DNA of 64,000 nucleotides, taken from Thalassospira sp. HJ (GTDB lineage: Bacteria > Pseudomonadota > Alphaproteobacteria > Rhodospirillales > Thalassospiraceae). Of this stretch, positions 1 to 8,719 are shown one piece after another. Within the stretch, counting starts at the first letter, position 1. Each line of letters starts with the position of its first letter. The position numbers and the translations under genes were made by a program. The notes beneath the pieces were generated by a model. It made no database searches and had not been told where the DNA came from. It saw only the letters and a program-made list of their open reading frames with translations. The stretch lies in NCBI RefSeq assembly GCF_000948415.1, contig NZ_JYII01000017.1, positions 1 to 64,000 of the forward strand, given 5' to 3'.

Positions 1-3
1 CAT
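1..3 (-). CDS. start codon of a gene running off the left edge
   Basis: The first three bases read ATG on the minus strand. An excellent ribosome binding site, AAGGAGGA at 11-18 on the minus strand, sits seven bases upstream. Only the start codon is inside the window, so the product cannot be named. The well-spaced Shine-Dalgarno is the whole of the evidence. Confidence 0.55.
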
Positions 4-131
4 GGCAATGTCCTCCTTATACTCGAGCGTCAAAGCTCTTCCAGCGGTTCGACAATGCCTCCAGAGGCCGTGAGTGTTCAGCTTTTTTACGGACGTAAAA
101 GTCCAAGGCCGCATCAACACCTCACGGGTCC

Positions 132-157
132 GGGAGCCTGCGTATACGCAGGCTCCC
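132..157. repeat. 26-bp perfect palindrome
   Basis: The segment is its own reverse complement over 26 bp, with arms starting GGGAGCCTGCG around a central TATA-like centre. It lies in the upstream region of the gene leaving the left edge. No T-run follows on either strand, so it is less like a terminator than an operator or a cruciform-forming site. Function is unknown. Confidence 0.6.
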
Positions 158-166
158 AAGTGAAAA

Positions 167-234
167 GAGGCACCAACATCATAGCAAATGTTCGTGCCTC
201 TCAATGTATAAGGCAGCACGCACTGTGCTGCCTT
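167..234 (-). terminator. tandem hairpins downstream of the DUF3426 gene
   Basis: Two hairpins lie just beyond the stop of the DUF3426 gene. The nearer (210-234) pairs AAGGCAGCAC with GTGCTGCCTT. The farther (167-200) pairs 12 of 13 bases and is followed on the minus strand by TTTTC. Together they look like a terminator for the minus-strand gene. Confidence 0.55.
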
Positions 235-263
235 TCTCATATCTCGGTTTATTCCCAGATCGC

Positions 264-1088
264 TTAAGGCTCAATTGCCTCACGCGGGTCAAGGAACGTT
301 ACCTGCAAGCGGGTTGCCGTCGGGTTCGGACGGCGGATCTTGGTTTCGACTTCCATGCTTTCGCCAACCGGCAGCATCTGCTGCTCCATCGGCATTTCCG
401 CACCGGTCGAAACGAGTGACTCATCATAAATCAGCGGCATCTTCTTGCGCTGAACCACACGATCAAGCGGATCAAGCAGCTCGATCAGAAGGTAAGGAAG
501 CGCACGCGGCTCTTCGCTGATATTGACGATCTCGGCCCGGACCACCAGCACATCAACCCCGTCTTCTTCTTCACGGGTCGGCGGCAATTCGCGAATATCA
601 AGGCCTTCGCCAACATGGGGCACATCAAGGCCCACCATGTCATAGACCTTGGCAATCGGCGGCCACATCTCGATGATCTGATCCTTGGCGAAATATCCGC
701 CCGCACCAATACCGCCAAGCAACAGCAGGAAGATGATCCAGCCAACGATACCCTTTTTCTTTTTGGGTTCCGGCTTCGGATTGTTGCGAATCAGCTGCTG
801 GGGAATCGGGGGCGGATCAGGGATCTTGTCGGCTTCTTCAAAGCCCGGATCAACCGGCCCACCGCCCATCTGATCCGCATTGAAATCAGCACCAAGCGAT
901 CCTTCCTCGTTAAACGGGGCCGGGATATCACTTTCGGGTGCTGGTGCCGGAGCAGCCTTCTTTGCGCCGGGCGGGTCCTGATGCCAGCTATTGCCGCAGC
1001 TTTTACAGCGCACGGTTCGGCCTTTCGGGCCGATTGCTTCTGTCTTAACTGAGTATTTCTTGGAACACTCTGGGCAAGTAATGATCAT
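264..1088 (-). CDS. zinc-ribbon (MJ0042-type) DUF3426 membrane protein
   Basis: Encodes 274 aa. The N-terminus is a zinc ribbon with two CxxC knuckles (CPEC near residues 5-8 and CKSC near 28-31). A Pro/Glu-rich linker follows, then one membrane segment after a KKKKG run near residue 110, and a C-terminal DUF3426-like domain that should lie outside the cytoplasm. The family is common in Proteobacteria, often beside ftsE as here, but its function is not established. It is divergent from ftsE across a 350-bp region. A role linked to the envelope or to regulation is inference from topology and neighbours. Confidence 0.85.
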   Translation of the reverse strand: MIITCPECSKKYSVKTEAIGPKGRTVRCKSCGNSWHQDPPGAKKAAPAPAPESDIPAPFNEEGSLGADFNADQMGGGPVDPGFEEADKIPDPPPIPQQLIRNNPKPEPKKKKGIVGWIIFLLLLGGIGAGGYFAKDQIIEMWPPIAKVYDMVGLDVPHVGEGLDIRELPPTREEEDGVDVLVVRAEIVNISEEPRALPYLLIELLDPLDRVVQRKKMPLIYDESLVSTGAEMPMEQQMLPVGESMEVETKIRRPNPTATRLQVTFLDPREAIEP

Positions 1089-1438
1089 TGCAAACCTGGC
1101 ATATCGATGACGGCGGCATCAAACACGGGGGGAGGCAAGAAGCTGGTCGCGACTGACGGTCCCCCTGTGCCGTCAGTGAAGACTTACACTATATGTAAAT
1201 AGCCGCGATTTAACAGACTGTTAAGCACAGATAACAGAAGCTGCCCGGATTTGGGTCTTAAACCTGCGCCTGACCGGGTTGCGGGTCACCCCCGAAAACA
1301 CATGACAAACCGCTCTAACCGGTTATTTCATTTTCGATATTGTCATGGCAGCGGTACTTTCCAACCCTGTCCGATGATGACGAAAACCGTTATAAACTGC
1401 TATGTACCGACCGTCACGGCCCAGATGGAGCACGAATT
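1089..1438. promoter_or_regulatory. divergent intergenic region between the DUF3426 gene and ftsE
   Basis: This 350-bp gap must carry the promoters of both divergent units. A hairpin with 8-bp arms (ACTGACGG with CCGTCAGT) lies at 1152-1177. A 15-bp dyad, TTAACAG-A-CTGTTAA, lies at 1210-1224 and is a plausible operator. No binding protein can be assigned from sequence. An upstream in-frame extension of ftsE exists but has no ribosome site. Confidence 0.4.
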
Positions 1439-2116
<678 letters not shown>

Positions 2117-2178
2117 GACAAACCTATTCGCGACTGAACTTTCCTGAACCACGGGATCAACAGGACCAACACACGATC

Positions 2179-3081
2179 ATGGCATTTCGCGCACCACCAT
2201 CGCACCTTCCTCTTGAAAGCGATTCTTCCTCGCGCTTCTTGCCGAGCATCGTCGCCCTGATGGTGGCGCTTCTGACCTTCTCGATCGTAGGCCTCGCCGC
2301 CCTGCATGACAGTGTCGGTCAATGGTCCGGTCAGATCGAAGGCAGCCTGTCGATCCAGGTCCCGCCGACCGAACTTGCCAACCGATCCCCCGCCGAACGC
2401 GAAGCCGCCCTGCAGGGGACGGTCGACAGCATCATCGAACAGGTCTCCACCCTGCCCGGCATCGCAAGGATCGAGGAACTCAGCCCCGATACCATGGCGG
2501 CCCTGCTTGAACCCTGGCTTGGCCCGGACGAGGTCGTTAGTGAACTGCCCATTCCGCGTATCATCGAAATCACGCCGGAAACCGGGTTTAACTATGATGC
2601 GCTTGAAAGCCGTCTGGGCGTGATCGCGCCCGAGGCCGTGCTCGATGATCACCGCATCTGGATCGAACGCATTGCCGATGTCGCCTTTTCCGTGGAACTG
2701 GCCCTTGCGCTTTTGATTGTCGTGCTGTTTGCCGCGACCATGCTCTCGGTCGTCTTTGCCACCCGATCGGGCCTTTCGATCCATCATCGCATCATTGAAC
2801 TGCTGCATCTGATCGGTGCGCAGGATGGCTATATTGCCCGCCAATTTGGCCGCCATAACCAGCGACTTGCCTTCTTTGGCGCGCTGATCGGTCTTCTGAT
2901 CGCGCTTCCGGTCTCTGCCCTCATCGGTTGGCTTGGCATGCGTGCGGGCTGGCCGGTGCCATCCCTTGTTCTAAGCCCCACCTTCATCGGCCTGATTGTC
3001 GCCATTCCCTTCATCGTTGCGATGGTGGCTGGCATCACGGCAACCCGAACCGTTCTGCGTGTCCTACACCGGATGTTGTAA
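2179..3081 (+). CDS. ftsX: cell division protein FtsX
   Basis: Membrane subunit partner of FtsE, 300 aa. One N-terminal membrane segment (about residues 20-42) is followed by a periplasmic domain of roughly 130 residues, then three more segments between about 170 and the C-terminus, which is the usual four-helix FtsX plan. The periplasmic loop is where FtsX contacts hydrolase activators in other bacteria. It lies directly downstream of ftsE. Confidence 0.9.
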   Translation: MAFRAPPSHLPLESDSSSRFLPSIVALMVALLTFSIVGLAALHDSVGQWSGQIEGSLSIQVPPTELANRSPAEREAALQGTVDSIIEQVSTLPGIARIEELSPDTMAALLEPWLGPDEVVSELPIPRIIEITPETGFNYDALESRLGVIAPEAVLDDHRIWIERIADVAFSVELALALLIVVLFAATMLSVVFATRSGLSIHHRIIELLHLIGAQDGYIARQFGRHNQRLAFFGALIGLLIALPVSALIGWLGMRAGWPVPSLVLSPTFIGLIVAIPFIVAMVAGITATRTVLRVLHRML

Positions 3082-3173
3082 CCCGTTGATGGTCTTCGTA
3101 TAGTCGGTTGTCACCACTTCCCTTTCGGGACCATGGCCTTGGCCCTCTTTGCCCTTTGAGGAGATCCGAATTC

Positions 3174-3209
3174 ATGCCAGATCGCCCCTATTCAGGCACG
3201 CATCCATGA
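3174..3209 (+). CDS. possible leader peptide coupled to the YdcF-type gene
   Basis: A short frame of 11 codons (MPDRPYSGTHP) starts with ATG at 3174, eleven bases after a strong GAGGAG at 3158-3163. Its TGA overlaps the ATG of the next gene in the arrangement ATGA at 3206-3209. The downstream ATG has no good ribosome site of its own, so translation through this mini-frame could deliver ribosomes to it. It is too short to judge by coding bias. Confidence 0.4.
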   Translation: MPDRPYSGTHP

Positions 3210-3946
3210 ACAAGCCGCCGCTTAGTGTGCAACATCGTCGCCGTTTCCGTCGGTTTCGCTTCTTGCTTTCCGCACTGATTTTCTGCGGGCTGATCTGGGC
3301 GGCCGGGTTCATCTGGTATGTCGATTACATCCCGAAAACCGTCGACAACACCAACCAGCGCACCGATGCCATCGTGGTTCTGACCGGCGGCAGCGAACGG
3401 CTTTCCGAAGGCCGCCGTCTTCTGGTGCGTGGCCTTGCCGACAAGCTTTTCATATCGGGTGTCTATCGCGGCGTCGAAGTTGATGAGTTGCTGTCTGTTG
3501 GTAAATCCGACCCGCGCCTGATTGCCTGCTGTGTGGTTCTTGGCCATGTTGCGGAAAACACCCGGGGCAACGCGATTGAAACCGCAGTCTGGATGTATGA
3601 GGAAGGCTATAAAAGCCTGCGCATTGTCACGGCCAACTACCATATGCCGCGCTCGCTTCTGGAATTCAAAAGCCTGATGCCCGATGTCGAAATCGTCGCC
3701 CATCCGGTCTTCCCCGATAACGTCAAGATCGACAACTGGTGGCGCTTCCCGGGCAGCACCGCACTCATTGCCAGCGAATATAACAAATACGTCTTCGCCA
3801 GCCTGCGCAACACGCTGCTCAACTGGTTGCCCGATGGTGATCGGGCGGCCCTGCGCAGCCCCGGCGGCGTATTTGATGACCAGCCAGATGACGCCCCCGA
3901 CCTTGATGACTATTCCGCATCAAACGTTACGGGCAAGGATGGCTGA
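3206..3946 (+). CDS. YdcF/SanA-type (DUF218) envelope protein
   Basis: Encodes 246 aa from ATG 3206. A basic N-terminus (RRRFRRFRF) leads into one membrane segment, then a DUF218 domain with the typical opening DAIVVLTGGSERLSEG and later ITANYHMPRS-like residues. Members such as ElyC and SanA act in envelope integrity in Enterobacteria; the exact reaction is unproven. Its place between ftsEX and plsC suits an envelope role. The frame also extends upstream to a TTG at 3149, but that adds a non-hydrophobic stretch before the membrane anchor, so the ATG with the coupled leader is preferred. Confidence 0.82.
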   Translation: MNKPPLSVQHRRRFRRFRFLLSALIFCGLIWAAGFIWYVDYIPKTVDNTNQRTDAIVVLTGGSERLSEGRRLLVRGLADKLFISGVYRGVEVDELLSVGKSDPRLIACCVVLGHVAENTRGNAIETAVWMYEEGYKSLRIVTANYHMPRSLLEFKSLMPDVEIVAHPVFPDNVKIDNWWRFPGSTALIASEYNKYVFASLRNTLLNWLPDGDRAALRSPGGVFDDQPDDAPDLDDYSASNVTGKDG

Positions 3947-4029
3947 ACAATCGGCATTTTCTGATCGTCATATTGCTGTTACAAAACACCGGATATTAAG
4001 GGTCGGGACCTACGAAGGATTTTGTCTGA

Positions 4030-4860
4030 ATGATTGCTCTGCGCGCGTTACTATTTAACGTGTTGTTTTTCGGCGGAACGGCTGTCTTGTGCATCGTTCT
4101 GCTGCCGTTAATGGTATGTGGTCGCAAGGCCAACCAGTTTGTTGGGCATGCCTGGTGTCGGCTGACCCAGCTGGCACTACGCTATTCGGTTGGCATGCGC
4201 AAACGCTTCACCGGCCTGGAAAACCTGCCAGAAGGCCCCTGCATCATTGTTGCCAAGCATCAGTCTGCGTGGGAAACCCTGACCTTCCATACGGTGGTCA
4301 CCGATCCGGCCTACATCCTGAAAAAGGAACTCACCCGCATTCCGCTGGTTGGACAGTTCCTGATCCTCTCAGGTCAGATCGCGGTGGATCGATCAGCTGG
4401 CAGCCAAGCGCTTAAAGACATGATCACGGAGGCGGCAAAGGCGCTTGAGGAAAATCGTCAGGTGATCATTTTCCCCGAAGGCACCCGCACCCCACCGGGC
4501 TCCAACCGCCCGTATCACCCGGGTATTTTTGCGCTTTATAAGGCCTTCCCCGATACCAAGGTCATTCCCGTCGCGCTTAATTCCGGCATGTTCTGGGGCC
4601 GCGACAGCTTCATGAAATATGGTGGCCGGATCACCATGGAATTCCTGCCCGCCATGGAACCGGGCCTTGATCGCAAGACCTTCATGAAGGAAATCAAGAA
4701 CCGCATCGATACCCGCACGCGCGAGCTCGAGGCCGAAGCACAGGCTGAATTCCAGCTGCCGATGCTGACCTCTGATGACATTGACGCAAAGCAGGAACAA
4801 GAAGACGCGCAACTCGGCGTCACCCCTGTCAAAGACACAAGCAACGACAAGGTATCGTAA
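4030..4860 (+). CDS. plsC: 1-acyl-glycerol-3-phosphate acyltransferase (PlsC family)
   Basis: Acylates lysophosphatidic acid to phosphatidic acid at the membrane. The 276-aa protein starts with a membrane segment and carries the acyltransferase blocks: HQSAWE near residue 77, an HX4E variant of the usual HX4D, and FPEGTRT near residue 155 for glycerophosphate binding. The C-terminal 50 residues are acidic and variable. It starts 83 bp after the YdcF-type gene and ends just before a strong bidirectional terminator. Glu in place of Asp occurs in relatives, so activity is still expected. Confidence 0.88.
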   Translation: MIALRALLFNVLFFGGTAVLCIVLLPLMVCGRKANQFVGHAWCRLTQLALRYSVGMRKRFTGLENLPEGPCIIVAKHQSAWETLTFHTVVTDPAYILKKELTRIPLVGQFLILSGQIAVDRSAGSQALKDMITEAAKALEENRQVIIFPEGTRTPPGSNRPYHPGIFALYKAFPDTKVIPVALNSGMFWGRDSFMKYGGRITMEFLPAMEPGLDRKTFMKEIKNRIDTRTRELEAEAQAEFQLPMLTSDDIDAKQEQEDAQLGVTPVKDTSNDKVS

Positions 4861-4888
4861 ACCACCTGCATACAGCGTTTCCGCAAAC

Positions 4889-4926
4889 AAAAAGGCCCGC
4901 GACACCATCTGGTGCGCGGGCCTTTT
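4889..4926. terminator. bidirectional rho-independent terminator
   Basis: AAAGGCCCGCG pairs with CGCGGGCCTTT around a 13-base loop, flanked by an A-run and a T-run. It serves plsC on the plus strand and the converging transporter gene on the minus strand. Confidence 0.9.
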
Positions 4927-4942
4927 TCATACCTCGAACGCT

Positions 4943-5917
4943 CTAGGGCTTAGTAACGCGAACACGCTCTGTCTTCTTGCGGGTCACAAGCCAGATGCCC
5001 GAGACGATCAGAACGATCCCCGCCAGATGATAAAGATGCAGCGCCTCACCCAGAAAGGCGATTGCAAGGCCGCTTGAACAGACCGGGATCAGATACATGA
5101 ATACCCCGGCCTTGGCTGGACCAACCATCGAAACGCCCCGGTTCCAGAACATGTAACCCAGGAATGCCGGTCCCGCCCCGATATAGAAAATCTTGAGCAT
5201 ATCCGGCCAGACCGTATCAAGACTGGTAAAGAACGGCTTTCCATCGACCACAAGCGACCAGATATAAAGCGGGGTCAGGAAACACAAACCGATCAGGGCT
5301 GAAACAAACACCAGACTTAGCGGATGCACACCCTTGGGCGCGCGCTTGAGAAACATCGAATAGGCCGCCCACACCATGGCGGACAACATCGCCAACACAT
5401 CCCCCAGAACGAAGTCCATTCTGGCAAAAACCGATGGATCGCCCTTGGCAATGATGGTTGCGGTCCCCGCCCCGGCCACCAACACGCCCAGCCATTGACC
5501 AAGCCGTGGCTTGTCTGCGGTCAGAAGGGCCGCAAACAGCAGCACCCAGATCGGTGTGGTCGCATTCAAAAGCCCGGTATTGACCGCCGTCGTGTTATAG
5601 GCCGCCAGATAAATCACCACCGAAAACAGAAACACGCCGGTAAAGCCGATCAGAAACATCGACAGTTTATGTTCGGCCATGATGCGCAGATCGCGCGCCA
5701 GATACTTGAAACAGAACGGCAGCAACAAACACAGCGCCACGATCCAGCGCCAGAATGACAGCGCTTCGAACGGCACGGTTTCATTGATCCCGCGCGCCAC
5801 AACGTGGTTGGATCCCCACATCAGCGAACAGGCGACCAGCATCAGATAGGCCACCGTCATCGGCGTCTGCGATCCGGTCTGACCGGCAGCAACCGTCGTT
5901 CCGTTTGATTGGCTCAT
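4943..5917 (-). CDS. DMT-superfamily (EamA) exporter
   Basis: A 324-aa inner-membrane protein with about ten hydrophobic segments arranged as two EamA halves, as in drug/metabolite transporters that export amino acids or other small metabolites. Family features include the N-terminal GSNHVVARG block and a paired proline-rich region near SLVFVSALIGLCFLTP. Substrate is not predictable. It follows the ChaC-like gene with the overlapping TGATG, so the two are translationally coupled. A second EamA gene lies 0.9 kb away on the same strand. Confidence 0.85.
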   Translation of the reverse strand: MSQSNGTTVAAGQTGSQTPMTVAYLMLVACSLMWGSNHVVARGINETVPFEALSFWRWIVALCLLLPFCFKYLARDLRIMAEHKLSMFLIGFTGVFLFSVVIYLAAYNTTAVNTGLLNATTPIWVLLFAALLTADKPRLGQWLGVLVAGAGTATIIAKGDPSVFARMDFVLGDVLAMLSAMVWAAYSMFLKRAPKGVHPLSLVFVSALIGLCFLTPLYIWSLVVDGKPFFTSLDTVWPDMLKIFYIGAGPAFLGYMFWNRGVSMVGPAKAGVFMYLIPVCSSGLAIAFLGEALHLYHLAGIVLIVSGIWLVTRKKTERVRVTKP

Positions 5918-6477
5918 CAGATGCCTGCTCCCATATTGATCTCGCCATATTCGCGGCGGACCAGATCCATCAGATCATGCAGGGGCGGATCAACGATGCC
6001 CATTTCATCAAGATGGCTGACTGTGTTTTCGAGATATTCAAGGTTCGGCCCGACACTGCCATGTGCTGCCACGATGATCTCGACGGCTGTGCGCACAGGC
6101 AGGTTGCCCGCATATTGCTCGTGGCTTGGATCGGCGACATAGGTATGCGCGATCACCTTGCGGCCGTCGGCAAGCTCGACCTCGACATCAGCCGGGATAT
6201 AGGTGTTGGTGACAAGCTCGCGCTCATCAAGATAGGCCTTCACCTTTGACCAGTTTTCCGGGGTGATGCGAAACGCGTTGCCGACACATTCCCCGCCTTC
6301 ATTCAGGCCAAGAACCAGCCCCGGGTTTTCCGGTGTGCCGCGGTAATGATGGGAATAGATACAGAACGACCGGTGATAGCCGGGCAGCAGCGCACGCGCG
6401 CACTCGGCAAAATCAAAGCCGGGCCGCCACAGAAGCGAACCATATCCAAAAACCCATTTTTCGCGGGCGTCCGTCAA
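5917..6477 (-). CDS. ChaC-like gamma-glutamylcyclotransferase
   Basis: A 186-aa protein with the ChaC signature VFGYGSLLWRPGF near residues 9-21, and the conserved block CIYSHHYRGTPENPGLVLGL. Known ChaC enzymes cleave glutathione to 5-oxoproline and Cys-Gly. The family fold uses a glutamate as general base; I cannot fix that residue with certainty here. Coupling to the downstream EamA gene hints at turnover and export of a thiol or peptide product, which is inference. Confidence 0.85.
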   Translation of the reverse strand: MTDAREKWVFGYGSLLWRPGFDFAECARALLPGYHRSFCIYSHHYRGTPENPGLVLGLNEGGECVGNAFRITPENWSKVKAYLDERELVTNTYIPADVEVELADGRKVIAHTYVADPSHEQYAGNLPVRTAVEIIVAAHGSVGPNLEYLENTVSHLDEMGIVDPPLHDLMDLVRREYGEINMGAGI

Positions 6478-6530
6478 ACTTTCCTCCGACAGCTTTGCTG
6501 CTGATTTGATTAATTGGTTTACGGGAAACA

Positions 6531-6791
6531 GGGTCCAAACTCATTCACATGATCGACCCGGTCTCCCGGATTTGTGCGGATATGCGGAGCAAAATCGCAG
6601 GAAGATCTACATCTTTCAAGATTTTGCGACAAAATAGCCCGTGCCAATCCGGGGGATCCGAAGGACAACTGATATGAGAGAAAACCTCTACGTCAAATCC
6701 CTTGACCGGGGATCACCTCGTTCTGCGGAATTTTCCTTGTTTTTTCTCTCATATCAGTTGCCGGGACGGTCATGTGAATGAGTTTGGACCC
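6531..6791 (+). repeat. structured intergenic repeat, family A, copy 1
   Basis: A 261-bp element whose outer 22 bp at each end (6531-6552 and 6770-6791) are perfect inverted repeats starting GGGTCCAAACTC. Inside lie two hairpin arms: one closed by CCGGATT/AATCCGG, one by CAACTGATATGAGAG/CTCTCATATCAGTTG. The last base is also the first base (G on the minus strand) of the TAG stop of the neighbouring transporter gene. It matches copies at 23452 and 30300, which lie in the opposite orientation and have exactly the same length. No clear target-site duplication is visible. Confidence 0.93.
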
Positions 6792-7672
6792 TATCGCTTC
6801 ATGATCACCAATGCCACCCCAAGGGCGGCAATTGCAAATCCGGCAAAGCCAAGAACACCAAGTTGCTCGTCAAACAGAAGCCAGGCAAAGAACGCTGCTG
6901 TGGGCGGCACAAGATAGAACATGCTGGCCACACGGGTGGCTTCGCCCTGCTTGATCAAAACCATCAAAAGCATGATCGCCCCGATGGAAAGCACCAGCAC
7001 CAGCCACGCCATCGCCAGAATGAAGTCCATGCTCCATTCAACCGTCAGCGGCTCCTTGAACAGCGCGATGATCCCGACAAAGACACTGGCGGCCACATAT
7101 TGCACGACCGTGCCGCTCATAAGTTCCATACCCGTGCAGAAGCGCTTTTGATAAAGCGTGCCCGCCGTCATGCCAAACAGGGCCGCCACCGCCAATCCGA
7201 TGCCAAACGGCGTAATGCCAATGCCATCGCCAATCTTGGGCAACAGAACCAATGCCACCCCAATCAGGCCAAGGATCAACCCGCCCCACTGGCGCATGGA
7301 TACCCGTTCGCCCAAAAGCGATCCGACGACCGATGCTGTGACAACCGGCTGCAGACCAACGATCAGGGCCGCCAGCCCGGCCGGAAGCCCGGTATCAATC
7401 GCCCAGAACACCCCGCCAAGATAAACCCCATGCACCAACACCCCGGTGGTGCCGATATGGCCGGCCTCGCGCCAGGTTTTTGGCCATTTCGCCCCCATCA
7501 AAAAGATGACCGGGATCATCAGGATCAGGACGATGACAAAGCGAACAAACAGGAAAACGAACGGATCTGCATAGGGCAGACCAAATTTGGCGCCCACAAA
7601 GCCCGTGCTCCACAGGAACACAAAGACGAACGGCATGAACCGCGTCAGGGCGGCGTGGTTGGTGGCAGACAT
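6791..7672 (-). CDS. DMT-superfamily (EamA) exporter, second copy
   Basis: A 293-aa membrane protein with two EamA halves and about ten segments; the N-terminal FLWSTGFVGAKFG block is typical. It is distantly related to the exporter at 4943, and substrate is unknown. The TAG stop uses the terminal base of repeat A1, so the repeat abuts the coding region exactly. The C-terminus ends with the last membrane helix and MKR; whether insertion of the repeat trimmed a longer tail cannot be told from this sequence alone. Confidence 0.85.
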   Translation of the reverse strand: MSATNHAALTRFMPFVFVFLWSTGFVGAKFGLPYADPFVFLFVRFVIVLILMIPVIFLMGAKWPKTWREAGHIGTTGVLVHGVYLGGVFWAIDTGLPAGLAALIVGLQPVVTASVVGSLLGERVSMRQWGGLILGLIGVALVLLPKIGDGIGITPFGIGLAVAALFGMTAGTLYQKRFCTGMELMSGTVVQYVAASVFVGIIALFKEPLTVEWSMDFILAMAWLVLVLSIGAIMLLMVLIKQGEATRVASMFYLVPPTAAFFAWLLFDEQLGVLGFAGFAIAALGVALVIMKR

Positions 7673-7752
7673 TTCAATCCCCTTGGACCGGACAGTGCAA
7701 CATGTGGGGCTGTTGTCCGTCGGGTTATCCCGGAAAGTCGGGCATCATCATC

Positions 7753-8718
7753 TTATTCGGCAGGCTTCTTCTTGGCTTTTTCATCGCTTTTGCGGTCTTC
7801 ACCCTCGGCCGAGAAATTGGTGAAATACTGGCCGGCATCGACAATGCCACGACGAATTTCACGGGTACGGGTAAACAGATCAAACAGCTTGTCACCCTCG
7901 CCCCAGCGAATGGCGCGCTGAAGCGCCATCAGGTCTTCCTGAAAGCGACCCAGCACTTCGAGAACCGCTTCGCGGTTGTTCAGGAACACATCGCGCCACA
8001 TGGTCGGATCAGATGCAGCAATACGGGTGAAGTCACGGAAACCGGTTGCGGAAAACTTGATCACTTCCTGACGCAGCGCATCTTCAAGATCGGTGGCGGT
8101 GCCAACAATCGTGTAGGCAATCAGGTGCGGCAGGTGCGATGTAATGCCAAGGATACGGTCATGATGATCCGCATCCATGCATTCGACATGCATGCCACAG
8201 GCTTCCCAAAGCGCCTTGACCTTGGCGACCGCGTCTTCGCTTTCACCCGGAACCGGGGTCAGGATGCACCAGCGTTCTTCAAACAGTTCCGGGAAACCGG
8301 AATCCGGACCGGAATGCTCGGTCCCGGCCAGCGGGTGACCGGGCACGAAATGAACACCTTCATCAAGATGCGGCGCAATGTCGCGAATGACGGACTGTTT
8401 GACCGACCCGACGTCGGAAACAATCGCACCCTTCTTCAGCACACCGGTCAGTTGCGCGCCAATGGTTTCATTGGCACCAACCGGTGCACAGACCATGACC
8501 AGATCCGCATCACCAACCGCGTCCTTGATGTCGCAATAGGCTTCATCGGCAATACCAAGTTCAAGCACCCGGTCACGGGTCGCTTCCGAGCGCACCGCAC
8601 AGGTGATTTTGTTGGCAAGGCCGTCGCGCTTGATGCGACGCGCCATGGATGAGCCGATCAGGCCCATGCCGATAAAGGCGACTGTTTCAAACAGCGGTTG
8701 GGATGCAGTATTGGTCAT
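7753..8718 (-). CDS. tyrA: prephenate/arogenate dehydrogenase
   Basis: Oxidative decarboxylation step to tyrosine. The 321-aa protein opens with an NAD(P) Rossmann motif, GMGLIGSSMARRI, near residues 17-29, then VMVCAPVGANE. The catalytic-region signature GHPLAGTEHSG, around residue 125, is characteristic of TyrA. The C-terminus carries a Lys-rich tail (KSDEKAKKK). The start lies one base after the hisC stop, so the aminotransferase and dehydrogenase are coupled. Whether prephenate or arogenate is preferred cannot be read from sequence. Confidence 0.92.
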   Translation of the reverse strand: MTNTASQPLFETVAFIGMGLIGSSMARRIKRDGLANKITCAVRSEATRDRVLELGIADEAYCDIKDAVGDADLVMVCAPVGANETIGAQLTGVLKKGAIVSDVGSVKQSVIRDIAPHLDEGVHFVPGHPLAGTEHSGPDSGFPELFEERWCILTPVPGESEDAVAKVKALWEACGMHVECMDADHHDRILGITSHLPHLIAYTIVGTATDLEDALRQEVIKFSATGFRDFTRIAASDPTMWRDVFLNNREAVLEVLGRFQEDLMALQRAIRWGEGDKLFDLFTRTREIRRGIVDAGQYFTNFSAEGEDRKSDEKAKKKPAE

Positions 8719-8719
8719 T

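Noticed and set aside
1340..1438. An upstream start for ftsE at TTG 1340
   Set aside because: It would add 33 residues not found in FtsE and lacks a ribosome site; TTG 1439 fits length and GGAG spacing.
6531..6791. Family A elements as ordinary insertion sequences
   Set aside because: They are only 261 bp, have no coding capacity and show no clear target-site duplication.
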